64,000 nt of DNA from positions 372,001 through 436,000 of the forward strand of contig JAGTJM010000023.1 of assembly GCA_020747015.1 (NCBI GenBank). The letters are read 5' to 3'. Source of the DNA: Pyrenochaeta sp. MPI-SDFR-AT-0127. Taxonomy: Eukaryota > Ascomycota > Dothideomycetes > Pleosporales > Cucurbitariaceae. The notes beneath the pieces are model-generated. The model was not told the DNA's origin, searched no databases, and was given only the letters and a program-made list of their open reading frames with translations. Position 1 is the first letter of the stretch; every line of letters starts with the position of its first letter. Of the stretch, positions 1 to 12,000 are shown in pieces. Position numbers and translations under genes: made by a program.

Positions 1-521
1 GCTTTCCTATCCTTCTTCCTTTCCAACATCGTGAACCAAGTAGCCATAATGCCGTCTGTGTATCCCTAGGAAGCGGAAGCCGGTGCTTGCGCTTTGATGA
101 ATGGCTTCAAACTCGTGGCAGCTGGGGACTCAGCAGGTGGCGTCAAGGCATTCAGGAATGGGTTTCGAGTCGGTGTGCTGCTCGCAGGAGCCCGGGGCCG
201 TCTTGGGGACGAGAAATTGCGCCGCCGGACTGACCTTATTGCTGCTGTTAGGTCCTCACAAGTATATCAAGACACCTGCATTCGGCTCTATAGTAGTCGC
301 GGCTCAGGCTACACTATCACTGCTTATTTCTACTCAGACCTCTATCTATATTGCTAAACTAAGATTCTAAGAACAGCTTGTAGTACACAACAATGTTTCC
401 CAGATGCTAGATAAAACACAACGTCTAACAATCCTGGCCAAATTTCCAGAGAGCACAGTAAAAGGAGTACATAAGAGATATCCATTCAGCCATAAGTACG
501 CGGGGCGGATTGTCTGCAGGC
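1..521. other. Gene-poor left edge
   Basis: Two overlapping short open frames at 94-370 have no recognisable domain, no ATG-context support and no splice continuation. Nothing else is recognisable. The stretch is the 3' flank of the minus-strand secreted-protein gene that ends at 522. Confidence 0.5.
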
Positions 522-1550
522 TTAGTTCCCAGGGAAAGGTACTTTGTCCGACGTTTTTGGTCTGCCTTCGGGATACTTGACATCGTTGCAATTCGCAGCG
601 CAGCCAATAGCTTGATTGTCTGGTAGCACCAGGTCAAAGTCCAGCATCCCAACGGTATGGTAACCGTCGCCACGCTGCTGGCTCATGTTGGTTCCATCCC
701 GACCCTTGTCGCAGGAGCGACGTATGTAGCCAAAAACACGCTTGTTGCGCTTTCCCTTCCAAATGGCATGACAACCTTGATCGGCCCACTGACAACTCCT
801 ATTCTTTGTCAACGATCGCTTTTCAGACGTTCCTCGAAGGTGTTGTTACATACCCTTGATCGGCCACAGAGTTGCAAGTCAAGAATGTCTGACTGCCACC
901 AAAATTATGCGTGTATTGGAAACTTCCTCCAATCCCCCATTTGGTCTTCTTGACTTCGTCAAGCTTGCCTTCGAGACCCGCTTGGATCGCATTATCCCAA
1001 CTTTGTGCATTGGCGGTGCATGACTGGTTCAAACTGACGCTCTGCAAGGTGCATTGGCTTGTTGTCTTGCAATCGATGACACCGCCGGTATTGGTCCAAT
1101 CTTCGTACTCTATCTGGACATTGACATAGAACACATCGGACCTGGCGATCAGAGGTTAGCATACTACCCATTTGATAGAATTAACAGGGAGAGAAGTACG
1201 AACCAGCAATGCCATCCGCCGACATAGATTTTATTATCACATTCACCTGATTTGACCAGCGTGCCTTCACCATCTATATACGCACTCTTTCCAACGGCGT
1301 AGCTGGGGTCGTCATCGGAACTGCAGCTTGGAGCAGCGCTATGGAAATAATCTTGGGTACGACCTCGACGCTGTAGATTGGATCGTTTGGCGAGAGTGGT
1401 AGGATCAACCCCTTCTGGTATTCCGTACAACAACACATCATTGACATCTCTTACTGAAAGACTGGGATCGGGTGAAGGAGATGGAGCAGCGGAAACGAGA
1501 AGCAATGTACTGGGTAGAAGAGCCAGGAAACGCACGGCCATGGCGATCAT
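522..1550 (-). CDS. Secreted cysteine-rich protein, possible effector
   Basis: Three exons are supported: 1550-1204, 1141-854 and 798-522. The introns are 62 and 55 bp, both GT-AG and frame-preserving, giving 303 residues. The frame opens further upstream only through TTG, so 1550 is the first ATG; an ATG at 1541 has a better context. The N-terminus (MAVRFLALLPSTLLLVSAAP) is a classic signal peptide. An acidic propeptide follows, with dibasic Kex2-type sites (LAKR, then LQRR). The mature part holds about 12 cysteines, consistent with disulphide-stabilised secretion. I recognise no family. Secretion and processing are strong inferences; an effector or cell-surface role is only a guess from size and cysteine content. 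Confidence 0.72.
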
Positions 1551-1644
1551 GGCTGAGGACTTGAGAAATGATCGAAGGAAGAAGGAAGTGATATGCAAGT
1601 CGAAAGCGACTTTGTCTGCTTTTCAAACACGTTTTTTTACCTCT

Positions 1645-1654
1645 CTTTTATACA
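1645..1654 (-). promoter_or_regulatory. Candidate TATA element of the secreted-protein gene
   Basis: Read on the minus strand this is TGTATAAAAG, about 95-104 bp upstream of the ATG at 1550. Spacing and sequence suit a TATA box; no other support. Confidence 0.4.
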
Positions 1655-2629
1655 ATTACTGCCTACGGGCAAAAACGTTCGTCAGCACAATCTCTACCTG
1701 CAATCCAGTCGTATTCTGCCTTGCGAATCTATCGCGAGAGATGTTGCGAGACTCAGCCTTCTGCCTTGTTTCAAGTCGCGGGCCAGACACGACCAAAAAA
1801 GAACAGGTTCATGAGTTTTGTTGGATTCTTGACTTCGCAGGACCTTGGGCGATACTCATTCTCGCCCCCTTCGCCCCCCACCCCCTTTGCAATGAGCACG
1901 GAGGACGCAGAAGCGCCGGCCCCTCAATTTATATGGGTGACCTATACGCGCACTCGTACGGAAGGCAATAAAATCTGCCTCGCTGAAGGACGAACATTAC
2001 ACACAAACCTGAATCTACTCAGAAACATTGTGAGAGTATCTTGCTATTTTGGGTGGCTGACGAGCAAGTAAAATTAACCCAGCAGATTGCAGTGCTCCTC
2101 TTGGACCCGTGAAGAGGGTCCCTTTTTAAGCCGCAATTACAGAACCGCCAGCCTGCTCGTTTCAGCCTTACACATATCGACAACTAGAATTGCTTACCAA
2201 TTTTGAAGCCTAACTACGCATGATATGGTTTCTTTACCTATCGTAATCCCTAACGCTTTCTTCTTATCGTTGCTGGCGATGGGTTTGATCAGAAAGTGAG
2301 CAATCGCATCCAATCCAAGACCAAGCCTATCTTGTGATGCCTCGTACATGCTGGCTCGTCGAGGAACGAACTGCGCTTGAGATCTTTTACTTAAGTTAGC
2401 ATGACGTTGAAGCAATTCAAGGGTCAATTGCATTTCAAAAGCCACGTAAAAGTCTAGATCGTTGCCTCTAGAAAAGCATAGATATTTGAAATGCGTCAAC
2501 TCTGTCGTGGTTTGGTTTTTGCTTCTTTCGCAAACTAGTCTACTGTCACGTGGTCTGACCTTCATCGACGTTTTCGGTGACATCAACACTCAATCTGAAG
2601 GGCTGATATCACTAGATCAACATGAAAGG
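1655..2629. other. Intergenic, no supported gene
   Basis: A minus-strand open frame at 2194-2583 (about 129 codons from its first ATG) has no recognisable motif and low-complexity composition. It borders the decayed HET fragment and is not called as a gene. The rest holds only scattered short frames. Confidence 0.45.
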
Positions 2630-2637
2630 TGCAAATT

Positions 2638-2785
2638 GCGTCGATCCAGTATAGGCCACGGTGGTTGCTGATGACAGGAAAGCGAACCCTATTCAGTTAA
2701 TTACTATTGTAACACCTTTTCCAGCCCTATGCGTAAGAAAGCTTAACGAATACTAGATATTATTATTTAAAGAGTATGGTTTCCA
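2638..2785 (-). pseudogene. Decayed fragment of the neighbouring HET gene
   Basis: The stretch aligns with about 3881-4057 inside the intact HET gene. Block one is 2640-2673 against 3883-3916. About 36 bases are then missing, and block two (2674 to about 2780) matches from 3953. A shared run, GCGTAAGAAAGC, sits at 2731-2742 and 4010-4021. The second block is mostly A or T where the intact gene has G or C, as expected of decay with a transition bias. Block one shows several differences in the opposite direction, so a pure RIP origin is not proven. The fragment cannot encode a HET domain. Confidence 0.65.
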
Positions 2786-2992
2786 TTTCCCTAGATTCGA
2801 CTCCACTCTACTAGTGTCGAAAGCTAGAGATTCTGGTGGGGTAGTAGAATTGCTATCCATATGACCGCACCGGGCTTAATGTTTCGTACAGTTTGGGCTT
2901 CCTCAAAGTCAACAAGCAAAGATCACATGCATGGATTGATGCGTACCATTGCGGAAATGTCAAATTACATCAAACACGTCTCCTTTTGCACG

Positions 2993-4180
2993 TCATATTT
3001 CATCGGCTCTTTCGCGCAGCCCAGGGAAGGTTGCCAAATAAGCGTTCATGCTTGAGATTGCTGTTTGATATCCGTATGGCCCATCTACTTGTCTGGGATT
3101 TCTTACAGTCGGTGGCCTTTTCTCGGCCATGGATATGTGAAACGCGATTTCTTCCTCCGGACAGTGAACTTTCAAGACATCACTGACGAACTTTCCGAAG
3201 CGGATGAGCTCTCTTTTTCCCCTTTGGATATCGGCTTTTGTACCTCGCGCCTGACAGGCGTGGTACAAAACTTCAACCAGCAGGTCTTTGATCGATATGC
3301 GGTAGTCTATGATGAGACCGCTGTCACTGGCCAGTCCATGTAGCGCATAGACCTTATCGTGGATGTTTGTAGCCTCCTGGGTTCCATATAGTTCCAATAA
3401 GACTGTCAAAGGCTGGAGGTTGTTTCCCCACTTAGATTTTGCATTTGCTATGATGATTGCAGGGCTGGCGAGGATGGATGATGCACATGGTGTATGCTTT
3501 TCTCGGCCGCGATCAGATAGTTTCTGAAGATCTTGAACCAGATCCATGAAACATGTCCAGTTAACGTGTTCCGATCCACAATAGATATTAGCGTCTTTTG
3601 CGAGCATGAGCTCCTGTACTATCCAAATACGGCGCCAATACGGTCTCTCGCACAAAGTCAATACCCCTTTGGCTTGTCGAGGGCTCCAAAATTTGGCGAA
3701 ACTGTCATGGTCAGCTGCAAGACGCTTCCGCGCAGCTAGATGTTGCATTGCGATGTTGCTGAAAGACGCGTCATCGGCGTCACCCAGCCATACAGAGACC
3801 GAGTGAGCGCTGCTGTAGATTTGTCGCATCATCTGTACTTGGTGATTCTGCTCCAGGACATTCGACTGGTCAATACAAATAGCGTCAATCCAGTACAGGC
3901 CATAGTGGTTACTAGTGTCCATTTGGTTCAAAAAAGACCACAAATTGTAGCCGACAGGAAAGCGGACCCCGTTGAGTTGAATGTCAGTGTATCGCCCTTT
4001 CTGGCCCCATGCGTAAGAAAGCGCGACGAATGCTGGATGGTCATTATTTAGAGAGTAGAGTCGCAATCTGCACTGGAGTTCTCCTGATTCATTGTCTTTC
4101 GGTAGTAACTCGACCAGCCTAAATTCTTGCTTCCAAAACTCGCCAATACTGAGAGGAGCTGACTGATATGGGTCGTCCAT
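2993..4180 (-). CDS. HET-domain protein (heterokaryon incompatibility family)
   Basis: A single exon of 395 residues. HET-domain hallmarks appear in order: ALSYAWG near residue 53, YWIDAICIDQ near 95 and RPYWRRIWIVQEL near 178, then a helical C-terminal part. HET domains occur in proteins that control vegetative incompatibility and cell death after fusion of unlike hyphae; the trigger and partner of this one cannot be read from sequence. It belongs to the SYAWG-type HET branch, unlike the two ILSHTW-type HET genes at 9059 and 43889. At 395 residues it is shorter than many family members, so C-terminal loss is possible. A decayed copy of its 5' half lies just downstream. Confidence 0.88.
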   Translation of the reverse strand: MDDPYQSAPLSIGEFWKQEFRLVELLPKDNESGELQCRLRLYSLNNDHPAFVALSYAWGQKGRYTDIQLNGVRFPVGYNLWSFLNQMDTSNHYGLYWIDAICIDQSNVLEQNHQVQMMRQIYSSAHSVSVWLGDADDASFSNIAMQHLAARKRLAADHDSFAKFWSPRQAKGVLTLCERPYWRRIWIVQELMLAKDANIYCGSEHVNWTCFMDLVQDLQKLSDRGREKHTPCASSILASPAIIIANAKSKWGNNLQPLTVLLELYGTQEATNIHDKVYALHGLASDSGLIIDYRISIKDLLVEVLYHACQARGTKADIQRGKRELIRFGKFVSDVLKVHCPEEEIAFHISMAEKRPPTVRNPRQVDGPYGYQTAISSMNAYLATFPGLRERADEI

Positions 4181-5198
4181 AGTCCTTGAAGAGTGAGGGC
4201 TGTAAGAGAAGAGATGCCTGGACGTGAGACATATGGGTGTTAGCCAAGAAGGGGCGGTGCAGTGTGGCTGCGAATGTCTCTAATCACTACATATCGTCTT
4301 CGAGCGTAGATGACACACGTGAATATGGGATGGGAAATCATCATACTCTCTGATGTCTCGAGGCCATGATGGGAAAGTCTTGCATGGGACTTGCATCACA
4401 ATCACATGGTGGCGTTGATATGGCCGTGTGGGACCCCTACTCGGACCCTGAAATGACGAACACGTCTACGAATACATCTAGAAGGACTCTTCGACACGCA
4501 TATATCATACTCTGCCGTTTCTGATAACCGATAGCAGGACTGATGCCGTATTCTTGAAGAGGCTCTGACTAGTGCAGAGTGCGGAGAATGGAAAAGAATC
4601 CCCGACGGACAACAGCGCCGCGACGGGCTAGCATTCGAGCTGGCTCCAATCACGGTCGGGTTGTGCGGAGTAAACTAGGGCGGCGCAGTGGATATCAGGT
4701 AATAAAAAGCAGCCGCCGCGAGGCTGTAATGCTTAGTTTATCCAGAAGCGTGTTAGAAACGCAGAAGGGCTGCAAGGCAAGGCGCGTTGTGGTTTAGTGG
4801 CGCGCGACCGTTGGCTCGGGAAACATTGTTATCGGAAAGCCAGCCGAGTTTCTCTCACAATCGCGCCCACGGATAATGACGGGTTATCGCAGCCCATGGG
4901 CAGACAAAGCTGCTGAAAGACCCTAGCCGTCACCGCTGGTTGACTTCTTGTGATTGTGACATGTTGTGCTTCGTCCTTCGCTTCCCTCCCATACACAGCT
5001 TCCCTCCCATTTCCTTGAGGCGTGAGCATTGTCAGACTTGATCGCCGACATCACATTCTCGGTGGCAAGCGTCTAGAACTTGTAGAGCCTCTCAAATTCC
5101 TCTCGCAGGATCAGCTCACCGACAGCTCCCCCCTCCTTTGGCGAGAGTCGCGCTTTTGGGCTTCTTTTTCGTGGCATTGACACCGCCAGACAGCCAAT
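4181..5198. other. Intergenic region with an NTE1 C-terminus echo; glycine dehydrogenase promoter side
   Basis: About 1 kb separates the divergent HET and glycine dehydrogenase starts. Positions 4588-4635 encode a 16-codon echo of the NTE1 C-terminus (see findings). A CT-rich tract with the repeated word CTTCCCTCCCAT lies at about 4980-5011, a common feature of fungal promoters. Confidence 0.5.
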
Positions 5199-8100
5199 AT
5201 GCGCACAGCATGCCTCAGGGCTGCTAGCTCTGCTACCCGGCTCGCACGATCGACCTGTGTAGCCCAGCTTTCGCGTCCACAGCTCGCAGGAAGCGCTCCA
5301 AGAGCCATTGCCTACCAGAGCCAGCAATATCTCCAAAAACGATGTTTCCAGCAGAATGCTCCGGCCGCCCAACAAGCCGCTGCAGCGGTCGAAGCTGCGG
5401 CAGACCTGTTCGACACCCCGCCTCAACAGACGGAATCCGCGAAACCCATCGAAGCGCTCGATACGTTTCCCCGTCGACATATTGGGCCGTCTGCAGAGGC
5501 AGCCGAGGCCATGCTCAAGGCATTGGACCCGCCCGTAAGCAGTCTGGACGAATTCGTCAAACAAGTCATCCCCGCCGATATTCTCTCCGCGCGAGAACTG
5601 AACATTGGGAAACTCTCGAAGCACCACAAGGGAAAATGGCAGAGTGACGGCGTGCCAGAATCCGTTTTCCTCAAGAATGCGAAGAGAATCATGGACCAGA
5701 ACAAGCCAGGAAAGAGCTTGATTGGACAAGGATACTACAACACAAAGGTTCCAGAAGTGATCAAGAGGAACGTGCTCGAAAACCCAGCATGGTACACGAG
5801 CTATACCCCATACCAGCCAGAAATCAGCCAGGGGCGATTGGAGTCGCTTCTGAACTTCCAAACCATGGTTTCTGATTTGACGGGTCTGAGCATTGCGAAT
5901 GCGTCGCTGTTGGACGAGCCGACTGCCGCGGCTGAGGCCATGACTCTCTCAATGGGCATGATGCCACTCTCCAAGCAGAAGAGCAAGAACAAGACCTTTT
6001 TAGTGTCTGAGAGGTGCCACCCGCAGACGATTCAAGTGCTCTACTCACGCGCTGAGGGTTTCGGAATCAAGATCGAGGTTGGCGATGTGCTCAAGGACAA
6101 CAGCAAGAGGGTTGAGGAGCTTGGTCAAGATTTGGTTGGTGTCCTGGCTCAATATCCTGATACCGAGGGTGCAGTTAGCGACTTCCGAGGACTGGCGGAC
6201 AAGGTGCACAAGACTGGTGCCCTTTTCAGCGTCGCTACCGACCTCCTCGCCCTGACGCTTCTCACCCCACCGGGAGAGTTTGGTGCAGATATTGCCTTTG
6301 GAAACGCGCAGCGCTTTGGTGTGCCACTTGGCTTTGGTGGCCCACATGCGGCTTTCTTTGCTTGCGACGAGAAGTACAAGCGCAAGATCCCTGGTCGTCT
6401 GATCGGTCTTTCCAAAGACAGGCTTGGAAATCCTGCAGCACGTCTTGCACTACAGACGCGAGAGCAGCACATTCGTCGCGAGAAGGCGACGAGCAATGTG
6501 TGCACGGCCCAAGCTTTGTTGGCTAATATGAGTGCCATGTATGCTGTGTATCACGGACCAAATGGCCTGACAGCGATCGCTAAGCAGGTCGTTGCAAAGG
6601 CTCGCCTTGTACAGCAAGCGCTCGTTGAGAATGGCTTCAAGACTGGACAGCGTGGCAAGCTCGATAACGCGCCTGTGTTGTTCGACACTTTCGTTGTGGA
6701 GACTGGCGACAAGACTGATGGAATCATTGCCGACCTCGAACGCCGACAACTGCTTGTACGAAGAATCGATGACCGACATATCGGAATCTCCGTTGATGAA
6801 ACGACCACTTCTCAGACTATCTCCAACCTTTTACAGCCATTCAGAGAACTTGGAAAGGGCGACAGGACATCTTTCTCGGAGTCCGTTGACATTGAGCCTC
6901 CTGCGCCATTCAAGAGGACAAGCGAGTTCTTGACGCACCCCGTGTTCAACTCACACCACTCAGAAACGGAACTCCTGCGATACATCTACCATCTTCAATC
7001 GAAGGATCTTTCTCTCGTTCATTCTATGATTCCCCTGGGATCATGCACAATGAAACTGAATGCTACATCCGAGATGGCGCCAGTGTCCTTCGAGACTGTT
7101 GGCAATTTGCACCCTTTCATACCTTTGGAACGAGCCAAGGGCTACACCGAGATGATCAAGCAACTCGAGGATGATTTGGCCGATATCACTGGTTTCCACT
7201 CTGTCTCCCTCCAACCAAACTCTGGTGCTCAGGGTGAGTTCACTGGTCTCCGCGTTATCCGAAAGTACCTGGAGCAGCAGCCTGGCAAGAAGCGAGATAT
7301 TTGCTTGATTCCAGTCTCCGCTCACGGCACCAACCCCGCCAGTGCTGCGATGTGTGGTATGCGTGTCGTTCCGATCAAGTGCGACACAGCCACGGGCAAC
7401 TTGGATATGGCAGATCTGAAGGCCAAGTGCGAGAAACACAGCGAGGAACTCGGTGCTTTCATGGTGACCTACCCCAGCACGTTTGGTGTGTTCGAGCCAA
7501 GCGTCAAGGAAGCCTGCGACCTTATCCACAAGCACGGCGGTCAGGTCTACATGGACGGCGCCAACATGAATGCCCAAATCGGTCTTTGCTCGCCTGGCGA
7601 GATTGGCGCCGATGTTTGCCATCTTAACCTCCACAAGACCTTCTGCATTCCTCATGGCGGTGGTGGCCCAGGAGTAGGACCCATCGGTGTGCAAGAGCAC
7701 CTCGCACCCTTCCTCCCCGGTCATCTTCGAGGCGAAACTGGCGGTGCGCAGGCTATCCACCCCGTCAGTGGAGCTCCATGGGGCAGCGCCAGCATCCTTC
7801 CCATAAGCTGGGCATACATCAAGATGATGGGTAGCGCTGGTCTCACTCAAGCTACCAAGATCACTCTCTTGAACGCAAACTACATTCTCTCCCGCCTCAA
7901 GCCCCACTACCCCATCCTCTACACGAACGAGCAAGGCCGCTGCGCACACGAGTTCATCCTCGATGTCCGCGGCTTCAAGCAGACCGCCGGCGTCGAAGCC
8001 ATTGACATTGCCAAACGTCTTCAAGACTACGGATTCCACGCCCCAACCATGTCCTGGCCCGTAGCCAACACGCTCATGATTGAACCCACCGAATCAGAGT

Positions 8101-8482
8101 CCAAAGCTGAACTAGACCGATTCTGCGACGCCCTCATCTCCATCCGCAAGGAGATTCAAGACGTCGAGGACGGCAAGCAGCCAAAGGGCAGCAACGTCCT
8201 GAAGATGAGCCCGCATAGTCAGCAGGATCTCATTGTTGGAGAATGGGATAGGTCGTATAGCCGTGAGACTGCAGCATATCCTTTGAGCTACCTCAAGGAG
8301 AAGAAGTTCTGGCCGGCTGTTACGCGCTTGGACGATGGTAAGTTTATTCCACTCGCCCTCGGAAAAGATTAAAGCTAACGAACACAATAGCGTATGGTGA
8401 CACCAACCTCTTCTGCACATGTGCACCTGTAGAACCAGAGGATTCTGATATTACTGGCGCCGCTGCACCCACTCCAACCTAG
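5199..8482 (+). CDS. GCV2: Glycine dehydrogenase (decarboxylating), P-protein, mitochondrial
   Basis: Two exons: 5199-8337 and 8391-8482, with a 53-bp intron. Splicing replaces an intron-encoded tail by DAYGDTNLFCTC, the usual P-protein ending. The product is 1076 residues, normal for the family. It is the PLP-dependent subunit of the mitochondrial glycine cleavage system, decarboxylating glycine and passing the aminomethyl group to H-protein. The N-terminus is Arg/Ala/Ser-rich, as in matrix presequences. Visible family motifs include TSNVCTAQALLANM in the N-terminal half and HLNLHKTFCIPHGGGGPG, which carries the PLP lysine, in the C-terminal half. One-carbon supply is its metabolic role. Confidence 0.97.
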
Positions 8483-9058
8483 GGGCCTATATGTATTTGG
8501 CAGGGTTAGGAAAACTGCCTTTAGATTACTTTTTGCATTCAACAAAACAACAACCACCAGCGAGGGAGTTCCGGCGCCGCGATATGCCTCTCGATTTCAA
8601 CACTGCTGGCATCTGGTCTCTGGGAAAGTTCCTATTTTTGGCATATATTGGCGCATCTTGGACACAGTAGGCTGGGAGGTAGACTTGAAACATTCCATAC
8701 ATACGATACATGAACTAGGCCATGTAGCTTTAAGGCTATTAGCATTTTTCATAGGAAATGGTAACAATTCGTGAACATTTTAAGCGTTGCCTATCCTGCA
8801 TCGTTGTGGCGTTCCTGACTTGCTACAATCCAGGCTGGCTGTCAGCTTCAGCCAAATGCACCCCGCCCCCACGGCGCGGCATCTCATTTTCTAATGACCT
8901 CACATACAACACGGCAGACTCTCTACGTCCAACACTTGCACACGTTGTTGGTTCTAGACACGGGCGCCGACGCACGAACGAAAGAGCGACTAGCTTGTCA
9001 CGCCTTCCTATGTCGTTCAGCCTGACGCGACAAGAGGCCGAAGCCCCTTCCACAGACT
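8483..9058. other. Intergenic: GCV2 3' flank and NLR promoter
   Basis: No supported gene. Short frames on both strands lack motifs. The last 300 bases are the probable promoter and 5' UTR of the HET/NB-ARC/TPR gene. Confidence 0.5.
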
Positions 9059-12000
9059 ATGCGGCTGTTGCAAATACAACAAGATGGATCGCTCATCCTC
9101 ACAAAAGACTTGATCGGTGACGGTGAGAGACCTGCTTATGCCATACTATCGCATACTTGGACAGAGGGTGAAGAGGTGTCGTTCGACGAATTCGTGAACA
9201 ACACAGGGCATGACAAGGCTGGCTATAACAAGATTCGGTTTTGCGCGCAACAAGCCCTTCGTGATGGCTTGAGGTACTTCTGGGTGGACACATGCTGTAT
9301 CAATAAGGCAAATACTGTTGAGCTCCAGGACGCGATCAACTCCATGTTTCGCTGGTATCAAGATGCGGACCGGTGCTATGTCTTACTCTCAGGTGTCAAG
9401 GCACCCGAGGCAGACACGGGCAACACAACTTGTGCCCTAAGCTGGAAACGAGGATTTCGAAATAGCAAATGGTTCACACGAGGCTGGACCTTGCAAGAGC
9501 TACTCGCCCCACGCAGTGTGCTTTTCTTTTCCCAAGAGGGCAAGTATTTGGGAAAGCGATACGACCTGAGACAAGAAATTCACGAAATCACAAGCATCCC
9601 TATCTCTGCTCTTGCGAGCGCTCCCCTAGACAGCTTTAGCATCAATGATCGCCTATCTTGGGCTAATAGGCGCTACACCACGCGTGCAGAAGACAAAGCA
9701 TACTCATTGCTGGGCATATTCGGCGTTTTCATGTTTCTCAACTACGGCGAAGGACAGGATAACGCATTCAAGCGGCTTCGAAAAGCAATTGAGGAAGAGT
9801 CACAGGAGGCAGCCCAACCACAGACGCAACTTATGACAGACGGAGGACGCAGCACGTTTGATAGGGTTGGTATGTGTGAAGCCAGTCACAAGGGTCTTTT
9901 GTACCTCATGAATGTTTGTACTGACATGTAGATGAAAGCCTCCTATCACATACAATTTCCCAAGAACCCACACTTCGTTGGACGAAAAGACGAACTCGAC
10001 ATGCTCAGTCAAAAGCTGCTAATAGATCGAGATTGCCAGAAGATGTCAATCGTGGGCCTCGGCGGGACCGGTAAGACACAAGTCGCCTTAAGATTCGCAT
10101 ATACCGTCAAAGAAACCATGTCGGCTGTCTCGATCTTCTGGATGCCTGCATTGAGCATGGAGAGCTTTGAACAGGCCTGCGTATCTATTGTAGCAGCTTT
10201 GCGCATAGGCCAGGCAGGATCTGGCGAAGATGACGCCAAAGAGATTCTGAGGGACTATCTAAGCACGGAGCGGGCAGGACGGTGGCTGATAGTGCTAGAC
10301 AACGCAGATGATTCCAGGCTATTGTTCGGCACTGAGCAATCAAGAGGCATCGTCGACTTCCTGCCTGAGAGCGAGAAGGGCATGACCGTCTTCACTACAC
10401 GTATACAAGAGGTAGCAGTATCATTGACACGAGGAGATGTGCTCGAACTTGGATCTATGGGCCAACTGGACGCAGTGGACTTTTTGAAAAGATCTCTAAT
10501 CAAGAAGGACCTCACCCAAAATAGTAAGGCCACCGAGGAGCTGCTAGACGAGCTGATGTACCTGCCTCTAGCCATCGCACAGGCAGCCGCCTACCTCAAC
10601 ATGAACCGAACGACTATAGCGCAGTATTTAAGGCTGCTCAGGAGCACGGAGCAGGATATTATCGGTCTGATGAGTAAAGAGTTTCGTGACTACACACGCT
10701 ATAGAGGCTCAGCAAATGCAATAGCCTTAACATGGGTGGTGTCATTCACCCAACTTCAAGAACATGATGCAGTAGCAGCAGACCTTCTAGCGTTTATGTC
10801 GTGTATTGAGTGGAAGGCGATACCGCGATCACTGTTACCAAAGGTACAGCCAGAGGAGCGAATGGAAGAGGCAATTGGAACACTCTGCGGATACTCGTTT
10901 GTGTCAAGACGGGAAGACGATGGGCTTGACGAACCAGGGGAGGAAGAGGAGTGGTACGACTTACATCGGCTTGTGCATCTAGCGACCAGAATCTGGATCA
11001 ACAAGTATGGTGATGCTGCAGATGTGACCCAAAAAGCGACGAAGCACGTTGCTGAAGTTTTCCCGTCGGACGATTTCGCCAATCAGGCTATATGGAGAAG
11101 ATACATGCCACATGCACTACAATTGCTCGAGACAAAGCACTCGTGCAGTGTTGAGTGTAGAGCTGCGCTGTGTTTGTGCGTGGGACGATGCCTCCACGAG
11201 GATGGTAGAGTTAAAGAAGCAGTAAAATGGCTGGAGGAGAGCTATCGGTTGAGGGTGGTGCTAGAGGAGACTCACCCTGGTCGGCTGAGGTCAGAGCATG
11301 CACTTGGGTTTTCCTATCAAGCGAATGGACAGGCCAAGGAGTCAGTGGCGCTGCTAGAGCATGTGGTCGAGGTGCATAACACTATACTACCAGAGGCTCA
11401 CCGTGATCGGCTGGCATCACGGCATACACTTGCTATGTCCTATCAGGCTAATGGGCAGATTAAGGAGTCAGTGGCGCTGCTAGAGCATGTGGTTGAGGTG
11501 CACAAGACTATGCTACCAGAGACTGACCCTGATCGGCTGAGGTCACAGCATGCACTTGGTATTTCCTATTGGGCTAATAGACAGATCCATGAGGCAGTGG
11601 TGCTGCTAGAGCATGTAGTCAAGGTGTACAATACCACGCTGGCGGAGTCTCACCCTGATCGGCTGGCATCACAGCACGCACTTGGTGTTTCCTATCGGGC
11701 TAATGGACAGACCCAGGATGCAGTAGCGCTGCTAGAGCATGTGGTTACGGTGAGCAAGGCCACACTGGCGGAGTCTCACCCTGATCGGCTGGCATCACAA
11801 CAGGCACTTGGTGTTTCCTATTGGGCTAATGGACAGATTAAGGAGGCAGTAGCGCTGCTAGAGCATGTGGTTACGGCGCGTAATACTACGCTAGCAGAGA
11901 CCCACCCTAGTCGGCTGGCATCACAGCACGCACTTGGTGTTTCCTACTGGGCTAATGGACAGATTAAGGAGGCAGTGGCGCTGCTAGAGCATGTGGTCAG

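Noticed and set aside
94..370. Two overlapping plus-strand frames of 87-89 codons at the left edge
   Set aside because: No motif and mutual overlap in two frames.
2194..2583. Minus-strand frame of about 129 codons
   Set aside because: No recognisable domain, no splice continuation, next to decayed sequence.
5073..5861. Long minus-strand frame of 262 codons
   Set aside because: Antisense shadow of the GCV2 5' exon; same for 7041-8039.
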